A stretch of DNA of 64,000 nucleotides from Bradyrhizobium sp. 132 (GCF_023074185.1 NZ_JADPKY010000090.1:1-64000), one strand, 5' to 3'. Positions 18,422-27,494 are shown, numbered from the stretch's first letter. Numbers and translations are program-made. Notes: generated from the letters alone by a model not told the origin.

Positions 18422-19198
18422 CTACGCCCCGATCCTTCGCAGCGCTTCCGCGACCGTCACGATCGGCATGTCGCGCTTCCCGGCCGCCTGCAGCGCATGG
18501 CGCATCAGGTGCGGCGTGCAGCCATACGGGCTCGGCGCGTTGGCGACGTCATGACCGTAGAAGATCAGCCATCCGCCGCTGTCGACCGCCTCGTCGAAAT
18601 AGCGATCGACACCCGCAACATCGATCTCGCAATCGACCAGGGGCGAGGCGCGCAGGAACTGGAGATCGATGACGTCGCGATTGACGCCGGGAAGGATGCC
18701 GCGCGCCGAGCGGAAGGTTTTGGCGAGCTGCGGTTTGCGCCAGACCGAGGCAATACCATAGGGGTAAGCGAAATTTTCCAGCGTAATCGAGGAATCAATA
18801 TCGCGAAAATGGCCGCGGTTCCGGTCGATCTCGCGGGCCATGGCGGGCTCGTCGAGATTGACCGCACTCTGGTGCGAGAAGGTGTGGCAGGCGATCTCGT
18901 GCCCGGCGCGGTGAAGCCGCACCACGGCGTCGTTTGACAGGCCGTGCCAATGGTCCGAGGGGCGATCGACCAGGCTACCGGCGAGATAGAACGTGCCGCG
19001 GCCGCCATGCTGCTCCAGAAGCTCGGCGCCCTCGCCTGCGGCGCTATCGGGGGCGTCGTCGAAGGTGAAGCTCACCATGGGCGCATGCGCGGGCAGGCGG
19101 TGCGGCGCGGCACGGAAATGCCGGGCCAGCCGATTGCTCACGCGTCCCTGGAGTGCCGACCACACGAATCGCTTTCCCTGTTTGTGCCGCCCCGTCAC
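18422..19198 (-). CDS. Polysaccharide deacetylase family protein
   Basis: This is a 258-residue NodB-homology (carbohydrate esterase 4) protein. TFDDAP at residues 45-50 supplies the catalytic base and metal Asp, and HTFSH at 105-109 the metal-binding His pair. FAYPYG and a late IFYGHDV segment complete the motifs. No clear signal peptide is seen; an N-terminal basic helix precedes the domain. The substrate may be a cell-surface or extracellular N-acetylated glycan. It is not next to nod genes, so it should not be read as nodB. Confidence 0.88.
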   Translation of the reverse strand: MTGRHKQGKRFVWSALQGRVSNRLARHFRAAPHRLPAHAPMVSFTFDDAPDSAAGEGAELLEQHGGRGTFYLAGSLVDRPSDHWHGLSNDAVVRLHRAGHEIACHTFSHQSAVNLDEPAMAREIDRNRGHFRDIDSSITLENFAYPYGIASVWRKPQLAKTFRSARGILPGVNRDVIDLQFLRASPLVDCEIDVAGVDRYFDEAVDSGGWLIFYGHDVANAPSPYGCTPHLMRHALQAAGKRDMPIVTVAEALRRIGA

Positions 19199-19270
19199 TG
19201 AAGCATTCGTTCGCTGCTTGAGGCAAGCTTCACACTTGGTTAGTCCTAACGTCGAACCCGTTGTCCAGAC

Positions 19271-20272
19271 CTAACGCACGAGCACCGACGCGTCGGCCTC
19301 GGCGCCGAGATATTGCAGCCAGTTCCGAAACAATGCCGCCGCGGCGCTGCCGGCGTCGATATCGGCACGCAAATTCAGCGCAGGCAGATCGTTGCCGAGC
19401 GTGGGGTGGCGCTGGTGCCTCGCCTGCTTCTCGAAGCGGCCAAGCTTCTCCTCGGTCGCAACGTCAAAATAGCTCGCGGGCAGATGCGGATAATTGTCGC
19501 GCTCGCGCGCGAGATAACGGCCGATGTCGCGCAGATATTCGCGCTGAAGCGACAGCGCGTCATATTCAGGGTGGCCTTGGAAAAACACGAAGCGGCTGGC
19601 ATATTGCCGGACGAAGACATCGACGCCGACCTTTGCCGAACGGGTCAGCACCTGGTAGCCGGCCTGCGCGAGGTCGCCCTCGACGATCTCGTTGAGACGC
19701 GAATGCGAAACCTTGAGCGGCGCAGGCGCGGCGCGCGTCAGCGGATCGCCGGTCACGGCTTTGCAGTCGAAAATGCCGTGACATTTGGCCGGAAGCCGCC
19801 GCCGTTCGATACGATCGAGATGCAGCACCGCCGCATGCGCGGCGAGGCACGACCAGATCGTCGAGCGCGTGTTGACCTTGGCCCAGTCGATCAGCTCGGT
19901 GAGATCGCGCCAGTATGGCTCCTGGTCGAGCTCGGGCGCAACCGGCTCGGCGCCGGTCACGATCAGCCCGTCGAACTTGTGGCGCCTCAGCTCGGTGAGT
20001 TCCGAATATTCGCTCTCGACGTGCCACTTCGCTTCCGGCGAGCGCTTCACCGAGGGCAGCGAGAAGCAGTGGAAGCGGATGCGGCGCGGGCCCGCGGCGG
20101 CCTGGAGCAGCTTCATGAACTGCCGCTCGGTCGCCTTCAGCGCCGGATCCGGCATGTTGTTGATCAGGCCGATGGTGAGCTCGGCGCCGCCGCGCTCGCG
20201 CGCAAGATCGCCCTCTCCCGGCACCAGCGCCGGGCTCGATATGCCTTGATCCCTGTCGATCAAGATCGTCAT
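19271..20272 (-). CDS. metA: Homoserine O-acyltransferase, MetA-like
   Basis: MetA-type enzymes acylate homoserine (succinyl or acetyl donor) at the start of methionine synthesis. The 333-residue protein has the family opening GLINNMPDPALKATERQFMK (residues 36-55), the class I glutamine-amidotransferase-like nucleophile Cys in IWSCLAAHAAVLH (about 144), His in FFQGHPEYD and the partner Glu in that strand. Whether the donor is succinyl- or acetyl-CoA cannot be settled by eye, because MetA family members differ at one pocket residue. It starts 12 bases after metY, so both are one operon. Confidence 0.85.
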   Translation of the reverse strand: MTILIDRDQGISSPALVPGEGDLARERGGAELTIGLINNMPDPALKATERQFMKLLQAAAGPRRIRFHCFSLPSVKRSPEAKWHVESEYSELTELRRHKFDGLIVTGAEPVAPELDQEPYWRDLTELIDWAKVNTRSTIWSCLAAHAAVLHLDRIERRRLPAKCHGIFDCKAVTGDPLTRAAPAPLKVSHSRLNEIVEGDLAQAGYQVLTRSAKVGVDVFVRQYASRFVFFQGHPEYDALSLQREYLRDIGRYLARERDNYPHLPASYFDVATEEKLGRFEKQARHQRHPTLGNDLPALNLRADIDAGSAAAALFRNWLQYLGAEADASVLVR

Positions 20273-20284
20273 CGCTGCCGCCGC

Positions 20285-21586
20285 CTACTCCGCGGCCTGG
20301 AGGCGCGCGGACGGGCAGGCCTTTTCCAGCGCTTGGCCGATGTCCTCAATGATATCGGCGGAATGTTCGATACCGATCGAGAGACGAATCGTTTCCGGCA
20401 AGACGCCAGCGACCCGCTGCTGCTCCGCCGACATCTGCCGGTGCGTGGTCGATGCCGGATGGCAGGCCAGCGACTTGGCATCGCCGATATTGACCAGGCG
20501 CGTGATCAGCTTCAGCGCATCGTAGAAGGACTTTCCTGCTTCCATGCCGCCCTTGATGCCAAAGGTGAACAGCGAGGACGCGTTGCCGTCGAGATATTTC
20601 TGCACCAGCGGATAATGGGGACTGTCCGGGAAACCGGTGTAGTTGACCCAGGCGACGCGCGGGTCCTTACGCAGGAATTCGGCGACCTTGCGGGCATTCT
20701 CGCAGTGGCGCTCCATGCGCAGCGCCACGGTCTCGATGCCCTGGATCAGCAGGAAGGCGTTGAACGGCGACAGCACCGAACCCATGGTGCGTTGATAGAT
20801 GCTCCGCGCGCGCTCGATATAGGCAGTGCGGCCGAAGCGCTCGGCATAGACGAGGCCGTGGTACGAGGCGTCCGGCTTGTTGTAACCGGGGAAGCGGTCC
20901 GCGTACCTGGCCCAGGGGAAGTTGCCGGAATCGACGATGGCGCCGCCGAGCGTGGTGCCGTGGCCGCCCAGGAATTTGGTCAGCGAATGCACGGCGATGT
21001 CGGCGCCGTAATCGAACGGCTTGAGCAGGATTGGGGTTGCAACCGTATTGTCGACGATCAGCGGCACACCGTGCGCGTGAGCGATCTTTGCCAGCGCCTC
21101 GATATCGCAGACATTGCCGGCGGGATTGCCGATGGTTTCGGCGAACACGGCGCGGGTGTTCTCGTCGATCAGCTTTTCGACCGCCTCAGGCTTGTCGCTC
21201 TCGGCAAAGCGGCCGGTGATGCCCTGCCGCGGCAGGATGTGCGAGAGCAGCGTATGCGTGGTGCCGTAGAGCTGCGGCATGGAAACGATGTTGCCGCCGT
21301 GATCGGCGACGTTGACGAAGGCGAAATGCAGCGCCGCCTGCCCGGTCGCGACCGCAAGCGCGCCGACGCCGCCCTCGAGCTCGGCGATACGCTTTTCCAG
21401 CACCGCGCTGGTCGGATTGGCGATGCGGCTGTAGCGATAGCCTTCGGCCTCGAGATTGAAGAGCGCCGCGCCGTGATCGGCGCTGTCGAAGGCGTAAGCC
21501 GCGGTCTGGTAGATCGGCACGGCAACCGCGTGCGTGGTGGCTTCGGGCTCGTAGCCGGCGTGAATAGCGATCGTCTCGTTGCGCAT
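20285..21586 (-). CDS. metY: O-acetylhomoserine/O-succinylhomoserine sulfhydrylase MetY
   Basis: A PLP enzyme that makes homocysteine directly from acylated homoserine and sulfide. The 433-residue protein shows ETIAIHAGYEPEATTHAVAV, the aromatic YRYSRIANPT strand, the PLP lysine in HSLTKFLGGHGTTLGG (about 207), and SLACHPASTTHRQM near the C-terminus, all typical of MetY. ATG 21586 is preceded by GGAGGTGG; the open frame above it is ignored. It is followed by metA in one transcript and preceded by a strongly folding leader. Confidence 0.92.
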   Translation of the reverse strand: MRNETIAIHAGYEPEATTHAVAVPIYQTAAYAFDSADHGAALFNLEAEGYRYSRIANPTSAVLEKRIAELEGGVGALAVATGQAALHFAFVNVADHGGNIVSMPQLYGTTHTLLSHILPRQGITGRFAESDKPEAVEKLIDENTRAVFAETIGNPAGNVCDIEALAKIAHAHGVPLIVDNTVATPILLKPFDYGADIAVHSLTKFLGGHGTTLGGAIVDSGNFPWARYADRFPGYNKPDASYHGLVYAERFGRTAYIERARSIYQRTMGSVLSPFNAFLLIQGIETVALRMERHCENARKVAEFLRKDPRVAWVNYTGFPDSPHYPLVQKYLDGNASSLFTFGIKGGMEAGKSFYDALKLITRLVNIGDAKSLACHPASTTHRQMSAEQQRVAGVLPETIRLSIGIEHSADIIEDIGQALEKACPSARLQAAE

Positions 21587-21684
21587 CGTGCCACCTCCGC
21601 GTGGAGCGGGCCGCACTTATTGGCCTGTATGAGGCATGTGCGGTGTCCGCCGTCCCTCTGTTAGAGGCGGGTGGTAAAGCGGAC
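21587..21684 (-). promoter_or_regulatory. Structured 5' leader of metY-metA (candidate cis-regulatory RNA)
   Basis: Read on the minus strand, the leader makes two nested hairpins. GTCCGC/GCGGAC (21679-21684 with 21645-21650) encloses CCTCT/AGAGG (21655-21667). Then CCGCAC/GTGCGG (21638-21643 with 21611-21616) encloses GCCT/AGGC. Just before the ATG, CTCC can pair with GGAG of the Shine-Dalgarno, which would hide the ribosome site. Alphaproteobacterial met genes are often controlled by SAM-sensing riboswitches, but the SAM-II consensus (GCUAAAA-type tail) is not visible. Confidence 0.5.
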
Positions 21685-21793
21685 AATAATTCGTCTAGAG
21701 ATCGAGGAAGTAACCCTAACGATTGTTGGGGAATTGGCTAAAATTCGAGTCAAATTGGATTAATGAGTTTTTGCGCTGCTGGCTGAGCGGTTT

Positions 21794-21821
21794 CCTTCTC
21801 CCCTTTTGCAAGGGGAGAAGG
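21794..21821. repeat. Perfect 28-base palindrome between metY and amidase genes
   Basis: CCTTCTCCCCTT and AAGGGGAGAAGG flank the loop TTGC. It lies 18 bases past the amidase stop (amidase is on the minus strand). Related half-copies (CTCTCC...GGGGAG or GGGAAA) occur near 11390-11410 and 18390-18415. There is no adjacent T-run. Confidence 0.7.
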
Positions 21822-21839
21822 TGAGGCCTTCGCTGTCTA

Positions 21840-23414
21840 TCAATCCATCTGTTCCCACAGCCGATGGGCGAGCACGCCGGCCCGCTTCTCGATCGCGGCC
21901 GCCGCATCGAGCGCGAGGTCCTCGCGATAGCGCCCGGCGATGAGCTGCACGCCGATCGGCTTGCCATCGTGCAGCGTCACCGGCACCACGGCGCCCGGCA
22001 AACCCAGCACGTTGATCGCGGAGATGAAGCGGATCTCGCCCCAGAAGATCTCGCGCACGCGTTCGGCACTGACGGTGTCTTCACGCGGGCCCGGCGTCGG
22101 CTTCACCGTGGTCGGCGCCAGCACGACCGGATATTCCTCGAAGAACAGCTGCCAGGCGCGGATGTGGCCGTTGCGCGCGGCAGTCGCCTGCATCCAGGCC
22201 TTGAGGTCGAGCACATTGGCCTTGGCCTTCATGCCGCCCCACGCCTTGTGGAAGTCTTCAGACGTCACCTTCAGCATGCCGGCCTCCTGCAACACCATCG
22301 TCTCATTGGTGATGATGTCGCACCAGGTCTGCCAGACGCCGTCGATGTCGGGCACATCGACCTCGCTGACCCGATAGCCGGAACGCTCCAGATGATCGGC
22401 GGCCTGACGCAACGCCGTGCGCACGGACGGATCGACGTCCATGTCTTCAGGAATCTTGGCGAGCGCGACCTTGATCGGCCCCTTCGGCTTCGGTCCCACC
22501 AGCGGCGCCGGCACCCACCAGGGATCGCGCGGATCGCGCTGGCTCATCACTTCCAGCGCGAGCCTGATGTCGGCGACGTGGCGGGCGAGCGGCCCCTGCG
22601 CCGACATCAGATGCGCCAGCATCGGCCGCTCGGCGGTTGCGCTTGCGTTGAATGCCGGAATACGTCCCTGCGTCGGCTTGATGGTCGCAACGCCGTTGCA
22701 ATGCGCCGGCCAGCGCAGCGAGCCGCCGATGTCGTTGCCGTGCGCGATAGTGCCGATGCCGGCGGCGACCGCCGAACCCGCGCCGCCCGAGGAGCCACCG
22801 CAGGTGATATCAGGATCCCAGGGATTGAGCGTCAGCCCGTGCAAGGGATTGTCGGTGAAGCCGCGGAAAGAGAATTCCGGGGTGTTGGTGAGGCCGATAA
22901 CCACCGCGCCGGCCTTCTTCAGGTTGCGCACCACGGGCGAATCCGACGGCGCAACGAGATCCTTGTTCGCCGGCACGCCGTTGAAGTTCGGACGGCCTTC
23001 GTAATCGACATTCTCTTTGATCGTGATCGGTACGCCGTGCAGGAGGCCGAGTTCGCCGCCCTTCGCGCGCTGCTTGTCGGCCGCATGCGCCGCAGCCAGC
23101 GCCTCCTCCGAGAGATCGACGACGACGGCGTTCAGCCTCGGATTGACGGCACGCATCCGCTCGAGATGCGCCTCGACGGTCTCGACCGCGGAGATGGCGC
23201 CGGAGCGGATTGCGGCTGCGGTCTCGACCGCCGACCATTGCCAGGCCGGGCCCCTGGGACGGCGCGGTGCGGACGATTTGCGCGGAGTGGCCTTCTTGAC
23301 CGGCTTCGTTGCAGCCTTCGCAAACACGCTTTTGCGAACGGCGCTCGTCTTGCCGGAGGTCTTTGCTGCTTTCTTCGCAGCACTTTTCTTCCTGGTCGCC
23401 GTTTTCTTCGCCAC
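21840..23414 (-). CDS. Amidase signature family enzyme with a lysine-rich histone H1-like N-terminal tail
   Basis: The 524-residue protein is an amidase-signature hydrolase. The catalytic triad is visible as Lys133 (ITIKENVDYEG), cis-Ser in GGSSGGAGSA (208-209) and Ser232 (GNDIGGSLRWP). Ahead of the domain, residues 1-55 form a disordered tail of Ala/Lys/Thr/Ser with 14 Lys and 6 Arg and no acidic residue (MAKKTATRKKSAAKKAAKTS at the start), like histone H1 or AlgP tails. The GTG at 23414 was chosen because GAGGAG precedes it by seven bases; an upstream TTG at 23429 is less likely. The substrate is unknown. Confidence 0.85.
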   Translation of the reverse strand: MAKKTATRKKSAAKKAAKTSGKTSAVRKSVFAKAATKPVKKATPRKSSAPRRPRGPAWQWSAVETAAAIRSGAISAVETVEAHLERMRAVNPRLNAVVVDLSEEALAAAHAADKQRAKGGELGLLHGVPITIKENVDYEGRPNFNGVPANKDLVAPSDSPVVRNLKKAGAVVIGLTNTPEFSFRGFTDNPLHGLTLNPWDPDITCGGSSGGAGSAVAAGIGTIAHGNDIGGSLRWPAHCNGVATIKPTQGRIPAFNASATAERPMLAHLMSAQGPLARHVADIRLALEVMSQRDPRDPWWVPAPLVGPKPKGPIKVALAKIPEDMDVDPSVRTALRQAADHLERSGYRVSEVDVPDIDGVWQTWCDIITNETMVLQEAGMLKVTSEDFHKAWGGMKAKANVLDLKAWMQATAARNGHIRAWQLFFEEYPVVLAPTTVKPTPGPREDTVSAERVREIFWGEIRFISAINVLGLPGAVVPVTLHDGKPIGVQLIAGRYREDLALDAAAAIEKRAGVLAHRLWEQMD

Positions 23415-24009
23415 GTCGCGTCTCCTCAAATTGCGCCGCGGAAGTTATGGAGGTCACGCGCCCGTGTACAGGCGCGTTTCTGCATGGCGCGCCGGCGCGG
23501 CCGAAGGCGCGCGAGATACGCTCATGAACCTTTAGGTGTTTTCCCATGACCACGTATTGGCTGAACAACGGAACGCACTACCGCCAAGATTGCCGCGTCG
23601 CGACCGGGTTTTTGACGCCCCTATTTGGATAGCGACCAATCGGAGCATTTGCCTGCAGCCGCATAGCATCGCCATGTCGGCAACGATCGCCGATGGAAGG
23701 GTGTCGCGGACCGGATGGCGCCTCGCGCTCGACGAGCGGGGTATGCGACGTCTTGCCGTCCGAGAATTCCTCTAGCGTCAAGATGAAATCGAAATGGGAA
23801 CGCCACGGAGTGAATTCGCGGTCGAACCTCTCATAGGACGCAACGAGCGATCTCTTGACGCCGAACACAGAGTCGGAATTGAGGTGCTGGGCATGGAGGA
23901 CACCAAGCGCAGCGGCACCGCTTGCGCTCCTTGTCGCAGAACTTTTCGAAGGTGCTGGAGCGATGGCAAGGATCGGATACGCCGCAAAGGTTCATCACTT
24001 CTCGCCAGC
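23415..24009. other. Gene-poor stretch with decayed coding remnants
   Basis: About 595 bases between the amidase start and the P450 stop hold no intact gene. Several 60-100 codon frames on both strands lack start signals and family resemblance, apart from the minus-strand fragment listed as a pseudogene. Codon positions look scrambled, which fits decayed coding DNA at the downstream end of the P450 operon. Confidence 0.5.
23775..23898 (-). pseudogene. Remnant resembling the C-terminus of an intradiol ring-cleavage dioxygenase
   Basis: In one minus-strand frame the stretch HAQHLNSDSVFGVKRSLVAS (continuing YERFD and, after a gap, HFDFILTL) looks like the end of catechol/hydroxyquinol-type intradiol dioxygenases, whose C-termini read roughly YLDSDAVFGVKxSLVVDF...DFVL. 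The catalytic iron ligands lie upstream in such enzymes; the bases upstream here, between this fragment and the P450 stop, do not encode them in any frame. It lies in the same orientation just after the P450 gene. The match is by eye over about 40 residues. Confidence 0.4.
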
Positions 24010-26184
24010 CTACAGATCAAGAACCAGGCGATCGCCTTTGCAGCCACCACAGCATACCATCATCGATTTATTCGCGGCCTTTTCCTCGGCGCTCAACACA
24101 GAATCCCGGTGGTCCGGCTCGCCGGCGAGGACCTGCGTTTCGCATGAACCGCAAACACCCTGCTCGCACGATACCGGCACCTCGACACCGACCCGGCGGA
24201 GCGCATCGACGATGCGCTCGCCCGGCTCGACCCTGACGATGCGGCCGCTGCCGGCGAGTTCGACGTCAAAGCCACCGCTCCGCGCCGCTTCGTGCCTGGC
24301 CGAGAAATATTCGAGATGCACGCATTCCTTCGGTCGGACAGCGAAAATCCGTTCGAATGCTTGCATCATCGGCTTCGGCCCGCAGCAATAGAAATGCGTG
24401 TCCGCCGGCGCACCGGCCTCGATGCTTGCGAGATCGAGTACCGAGCCGGCCTCTTCGTCGATGTGGAGATGAACATTCGGATCACCCGACAATTCATCGA
24501 GAAACGCAACTTCGGATTCGGCGCGAGCCGCGAAGTAGAGTCGATGCGTCAAGCCGAGCTGCGCGGCGCGGCGCTTCATGCTGATGATGGGCGTGACGCC
24601 GATCCCGCCTGCGATGAACACGCTGTTCCGCGCGATTTCGACCAGCGGAAAGTTGTTGCGCGGTCCTGATATCCGGATGTCGTCGCCGACTCGCAGCTTC
24701 TCGAAAATGAAGGCTGAGCCGCCCAGGCCCGCGTGCTCGCGTTTCACGCCGATCTGAATTCTGCCCGCACCGCCCTTGCCGAGTACAACCGAATATTGCC
24801 GAGTCAAGCCGTTGGGCAGGTGCACGTCGATGTGCGCGCCCGGCGACGCCTCGGGCAAGGGCGAGCCATTGGCCGATCGCAATGTGACCAGCCATATGTC
24901 CTTCGCGACTTCGACGATTCCGGCGACGGTAACCGCGAGATGGTTGAGCGGCTCGGCCAGTGAAATCGGCTGATCGCGCTTGGCTTCCCGGTCCTCGCCT
25001 ATCATGACCTCGACATGCATGGTCTTGAGACCGCGCAGCGCGTTGTTGATGCCCCATTGCTCGTCACGGATGACGAAACGGGTGACGCGCTTCGCCAGCG
25101 CCTGCAACAGGCATGTGATTTCGAGACGAGCAAGATGCATCCCGACGCAGATATGCGGGCCGAACCCGAAGCCGATATGGTCCCGTGTGTCGCGACGCAC
25201 ATCGAATATCTCGGGGCTTTTCCAGGCACGTTCATCCCGGTTCGCAGAGGCATAAAGCAGCAACATCCGCGTGCCCGCTGGCAACTCGACACCGTCGAAC
25301 TCTGCATCCCGCGTGAGCACGCGGGTGAAGCCGCGCACGGGCGACTCCCATCGAATGCCTTCATTGATCGCGCCCGATATGAGGCTCCAGTCGCGTCGCA
25401 CCAAGTCCCATTGATCCGGAAATCTTGCGAACGCGCGCACGATGTTCCCCGTGGCAAAGATGGTGGTGTCGAGGCTCGGGCTGATATAATCACGCATCAT
25501 GGCCGGACATTTGTCGCGCGGAATATCACCACGTTCCGCCGCCCTCCAGATCGCGGCGGCCCAGCCATCGGGGCGCAGCGATCCGATCGTCGCCGGGTTC
25601 CTGCAATAGGCGTGCAGCTCTTCGATCTTCGGCATGGCCGCCTGCGCACGTCCATTCATGGGTCCGAGCGCGTCGAAGGTCGCGCCCGCCCATTTCAGCA
25701 TGTTGCCGCGGCCTTCCTCAGGCAGACCGACAAGGCGCGAGACGATCGTGACCGGTAGATATTGCGCCAGTTCGCTCATGACTTCGAATTCGCCCAGCCG
25801 GACGAGACGCTCGACAACGGCCTCAGCCTCGTCCTTCACCGATGGCGATATTTTGCGCAGCGCGGGAACTGTGAGCGGCTCGCGGATAATCGAGCGCATG
25901 CGCGTGTGATCAGGAGGATCGCTTGTGATGGTGTTACCAAGGCCGGCGGTATTAAGTACATCGTTGGCAGCGACGCCCTTGGCGCTCGAAAACAGTTCGT
26001 GATTCAGCAGTGCAGCCTTCACATCGGCATGGCGACTCATGGTCCACAGATTGTGCTTAGGCAGATACACGACCGAGCCGAGTTCGCGGATGGCTCGATA
26101 ATGATCGTAAGGATCGAGGATCACCTCGTCGGAGTAGAGGTCAACATCGTAAGATGACGAGTGGAGCGCACCGGGCGCATTCAT
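24010..26184 (-). CDS. Self-sufficient cytochrome P450 fused to an FMN/2Fe-2S phthalate-dioxygenase-type reductase
   Basis: The 724-residue protein is a class VII-like (CYP116B-type) fusion. The heme domain (about 1-395) has the I-helix acid/alcohol pair in SLDTT (Asp239-Thr240), ExxR at Glu275-Arg278 and the heme loop FGFGPHICVG with Cys346. The reductase (about 410-630) has the FMN motif RQYS at 462-465, the NAD(P)H-site GGIGVTP at 526-532 and CCGP at 600-603. The 2Fe-2S domain has Cys673, Cys678, Cys681 and Cys711 in C-x4-C-x2-C spacing. ATG 26184 overlaps the stop of the FAD oxidoreductase (ATGA). It would monooxygenate an unknown substrate using NAD(P)H without separate redox partners. 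Confidence 0.9.
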   Translation of the reverse strand: MNAPGALHSSSYDVDLYSDEVILDPYDHYRAIRELGSVVYLPKHNLWTMSRHADVKAALLNHELFSSAKGVAANDVLNTAGLGNTITSDPPDHTRMRSIIREPLTVPALRKISPSVKDEAEAVVERLVRLGEFEVMSELAQYLPVTIVSRLVGLPEEGRGNMLKWAGATFDALGPMNGRAQAAMPKIEELHAYCRNPATIGSLRPDGWAAAIWRAAERGDIPRDKCPAMMRDYISPSLDTTIFATGNIVRAFARFPDQWDLVRRDWSLISGAINEGIRWESPVRGFTRVLTRDAEFDGVELPAGTRMLLLYASANRDERAWKSPEIFDVRRDTRDHIGFGFGPHICVGMHLARLEITCLLQALAKRVTRFVIRDEQWGINNALRGLKTMHVEVMIGEDREAKRDQPISLAEPLNHLAVTVAGIVEVAKDIWLVTLRSANGSPLPEASPGAHIDVHLPNGLTRQYSVVLGKGGAGRIQIGVKREHAGLGGSAFIFEKLRVGDDIRISGPRNNFPLVEIARNSVFIAGGIGVTPIISMKRRAAQLGLTHRLYFAARAESEVAFLDELSGDPNVHLHIDEEAGSVLDLASIEAGAPADTHFYCCGPKPMMQAFERIFAVRPKECVHLEYFSARHEAARSGGFDVELAGSGRIVRVEPGERIVDALRRVGVEVPVSCEQGVCGSCETQVLAGEPDHRDSVLSAEEKAANKSMMVCCGGCKGDRLVLDL

Positions 26185-27494
26185 ATCGCGCTCTCCGTCC
26201 ACGGATCGACTGCGAAGTTCTCCAGATTGGCGCGAAGAGCGCATTCGAGCTCTGCAAACGACACGTCCCGGACGGACCCGACGCCAGCGAGTTTTAGCGC
26301 ATGTGCAGCCGCCTGCCCCATCGCGAAGCATGGACCCATCACGCGTACCGAGGCAAGCGCCGCCGTGTCTCCATCGATGCAGCGCCCGGCTGCGACGAGA
26401 TTGTCGGCGTCGCGATGGATCATGCTGGAAAGCGGCACATAGTGCATGTGGTCTGGATCTTCAAACTCTTCCCAATAGACGCGCTCGGCGGAGTTGTGGG
26501 CCTCGACGGGCCAGGTGCAGCGAGCCACCGCGTCCTTCGGTCGCCGGCCGCCGCGCACTTCATCAAGGGTGAGATGATGATCGGCCACGTACCAGCGTGT
26601 CTGACGAATGCCTGGCTGCCCGTAAGATCGGATGCGGGCGTTGGCCATAACTTCAGGGTACTCCGATTTGAAGAATTCCATCAGCACATCGGCTTGGTCC
26701 TTGCCCGCCAAAGCCGCTTCGGCGGCGGCGATCGGTTCTGTGGGATTGGGGATGTGCGTCATGTTGACGGTTGCGATATCACGGCCGGGGTATTTGAAAA
26801 TGAACCCGTCCCTGCGGGGCAAACCGAATTCGCTACTGCGGCGCCGCAAGGCTTCCTCGACCTTGAACCCGTCGATCAGGTCGGCCTTGTCAACTTCGAA
26901 GCCTTCTATGATGAACATCTGAGTTCCCCATTGTGCTTCGTCGGGTTCGCGCACCGGAAGTCCCGCGTGCCATGCGACGGTGGAATCTCCGGAAGCATCG
27001 ATGAATCCGTGAGCGGAGATTTTGAGGTCGCCCCAGCGGGTCGCTACATCAAGCGTCGTGACCCGACGGTCCACCATAGAGGCGTTGCGGACCACGCCTC
27101 CGAGAACGAGTTCCACCCCGGCGTCGCGAAGCGCTCGTTCGGTCCAGCGTCCCGTCAACGCTTCATCATATTGCAGCACCAGCGTATTCAGAGCGCGACG
27201 CGCATGAATAGCATTGCGCTGCCAAAGGTCCTTCAGCAGGTCGTCGACAGGACCGAATGTGAGCCGACGTGGCTGCGGTCCATTGTCGTAGAGCCCGCAG
27301 ATCGTTCCAAGCAATGTCCCGACCAACTGCCCGCCGACATTTGGCATCGCTTCAACAAGGACGGTCTTGAGACCGAGTCTTGCGGCTGTCAGTGCCGCCA
27401 TCGAACCTGCAGCACCGCTGCCGACGACGCAAATGTCTGCTTCCAGTCTTGTGGCTCCAGACGTTTTGGAAACGATATGAGTTGCAGAGTTCAT
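26181..27494 (-). CDS. FAD-dependent oxidoreductase (FAD_oxidored, PF12831-like)
   Basis: The 437-residue protein has an N-terminal Rossmann FAD motif CVVGSGAAGSMAALTAARLG (about residues 20-39), then GGQLVGTLLGTICG, a middle FIDASGDSTVAWHAGLP strand and the C-terminal AGRCIDGDTAALASVRVMGP typical of this family. It has no signal peptide, so it acts in the cytoplasm. It is coupled by ATGA overlaps to the permease upstream and the P450 downstream, so it belongs to the same pathway. Related proteins oxidise or dehydrogenate diverse acids; the substrate here is unknown. Confidence 0.88.
   Translation of the reverse strand: MNSATHIVSKTSGATRLEADICVVGSGAAGSMAALTAARLGLKTVLVEAMPNVGGQLVGTLLGTICGLYDNGPQPRRLTFGPVDDLLKDLWQRNAIHARRALNTLVLQYDEALTGRWTERALRDAGVELVLGGVVRNASMVDRRVTTLDVATRWGDLKISAHGFIDASGDSTVAWHAGLPVREPDEAQWGTQMFIIEGFEVDKADLIDGFKVEEALRRRSSEFGLPRRDGFIFKYPGRDIATVNMTHIPNPTEPIAAAEAALAGKDQADVLMEFFKSEYPEVMANARIRSYGQPGIRQTRWYVADHHLTLDEVRGGRRPKDAVARCTWPVEAHNSAERVYWEEFEDPDHMHYVPLSSMIHRDADNLVAAGRCIDGDTAALASVRVMGPCFAMGQAAAHALKLAGVGSVRDVSFAELECALRANLENFAVDPWTESAI

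Noticed and set aside
23855..24391. 178-codon plus-strand frame
   Set aside because: Mostly antisense to the P450 C-terminal coding region; the unique part has no motif.
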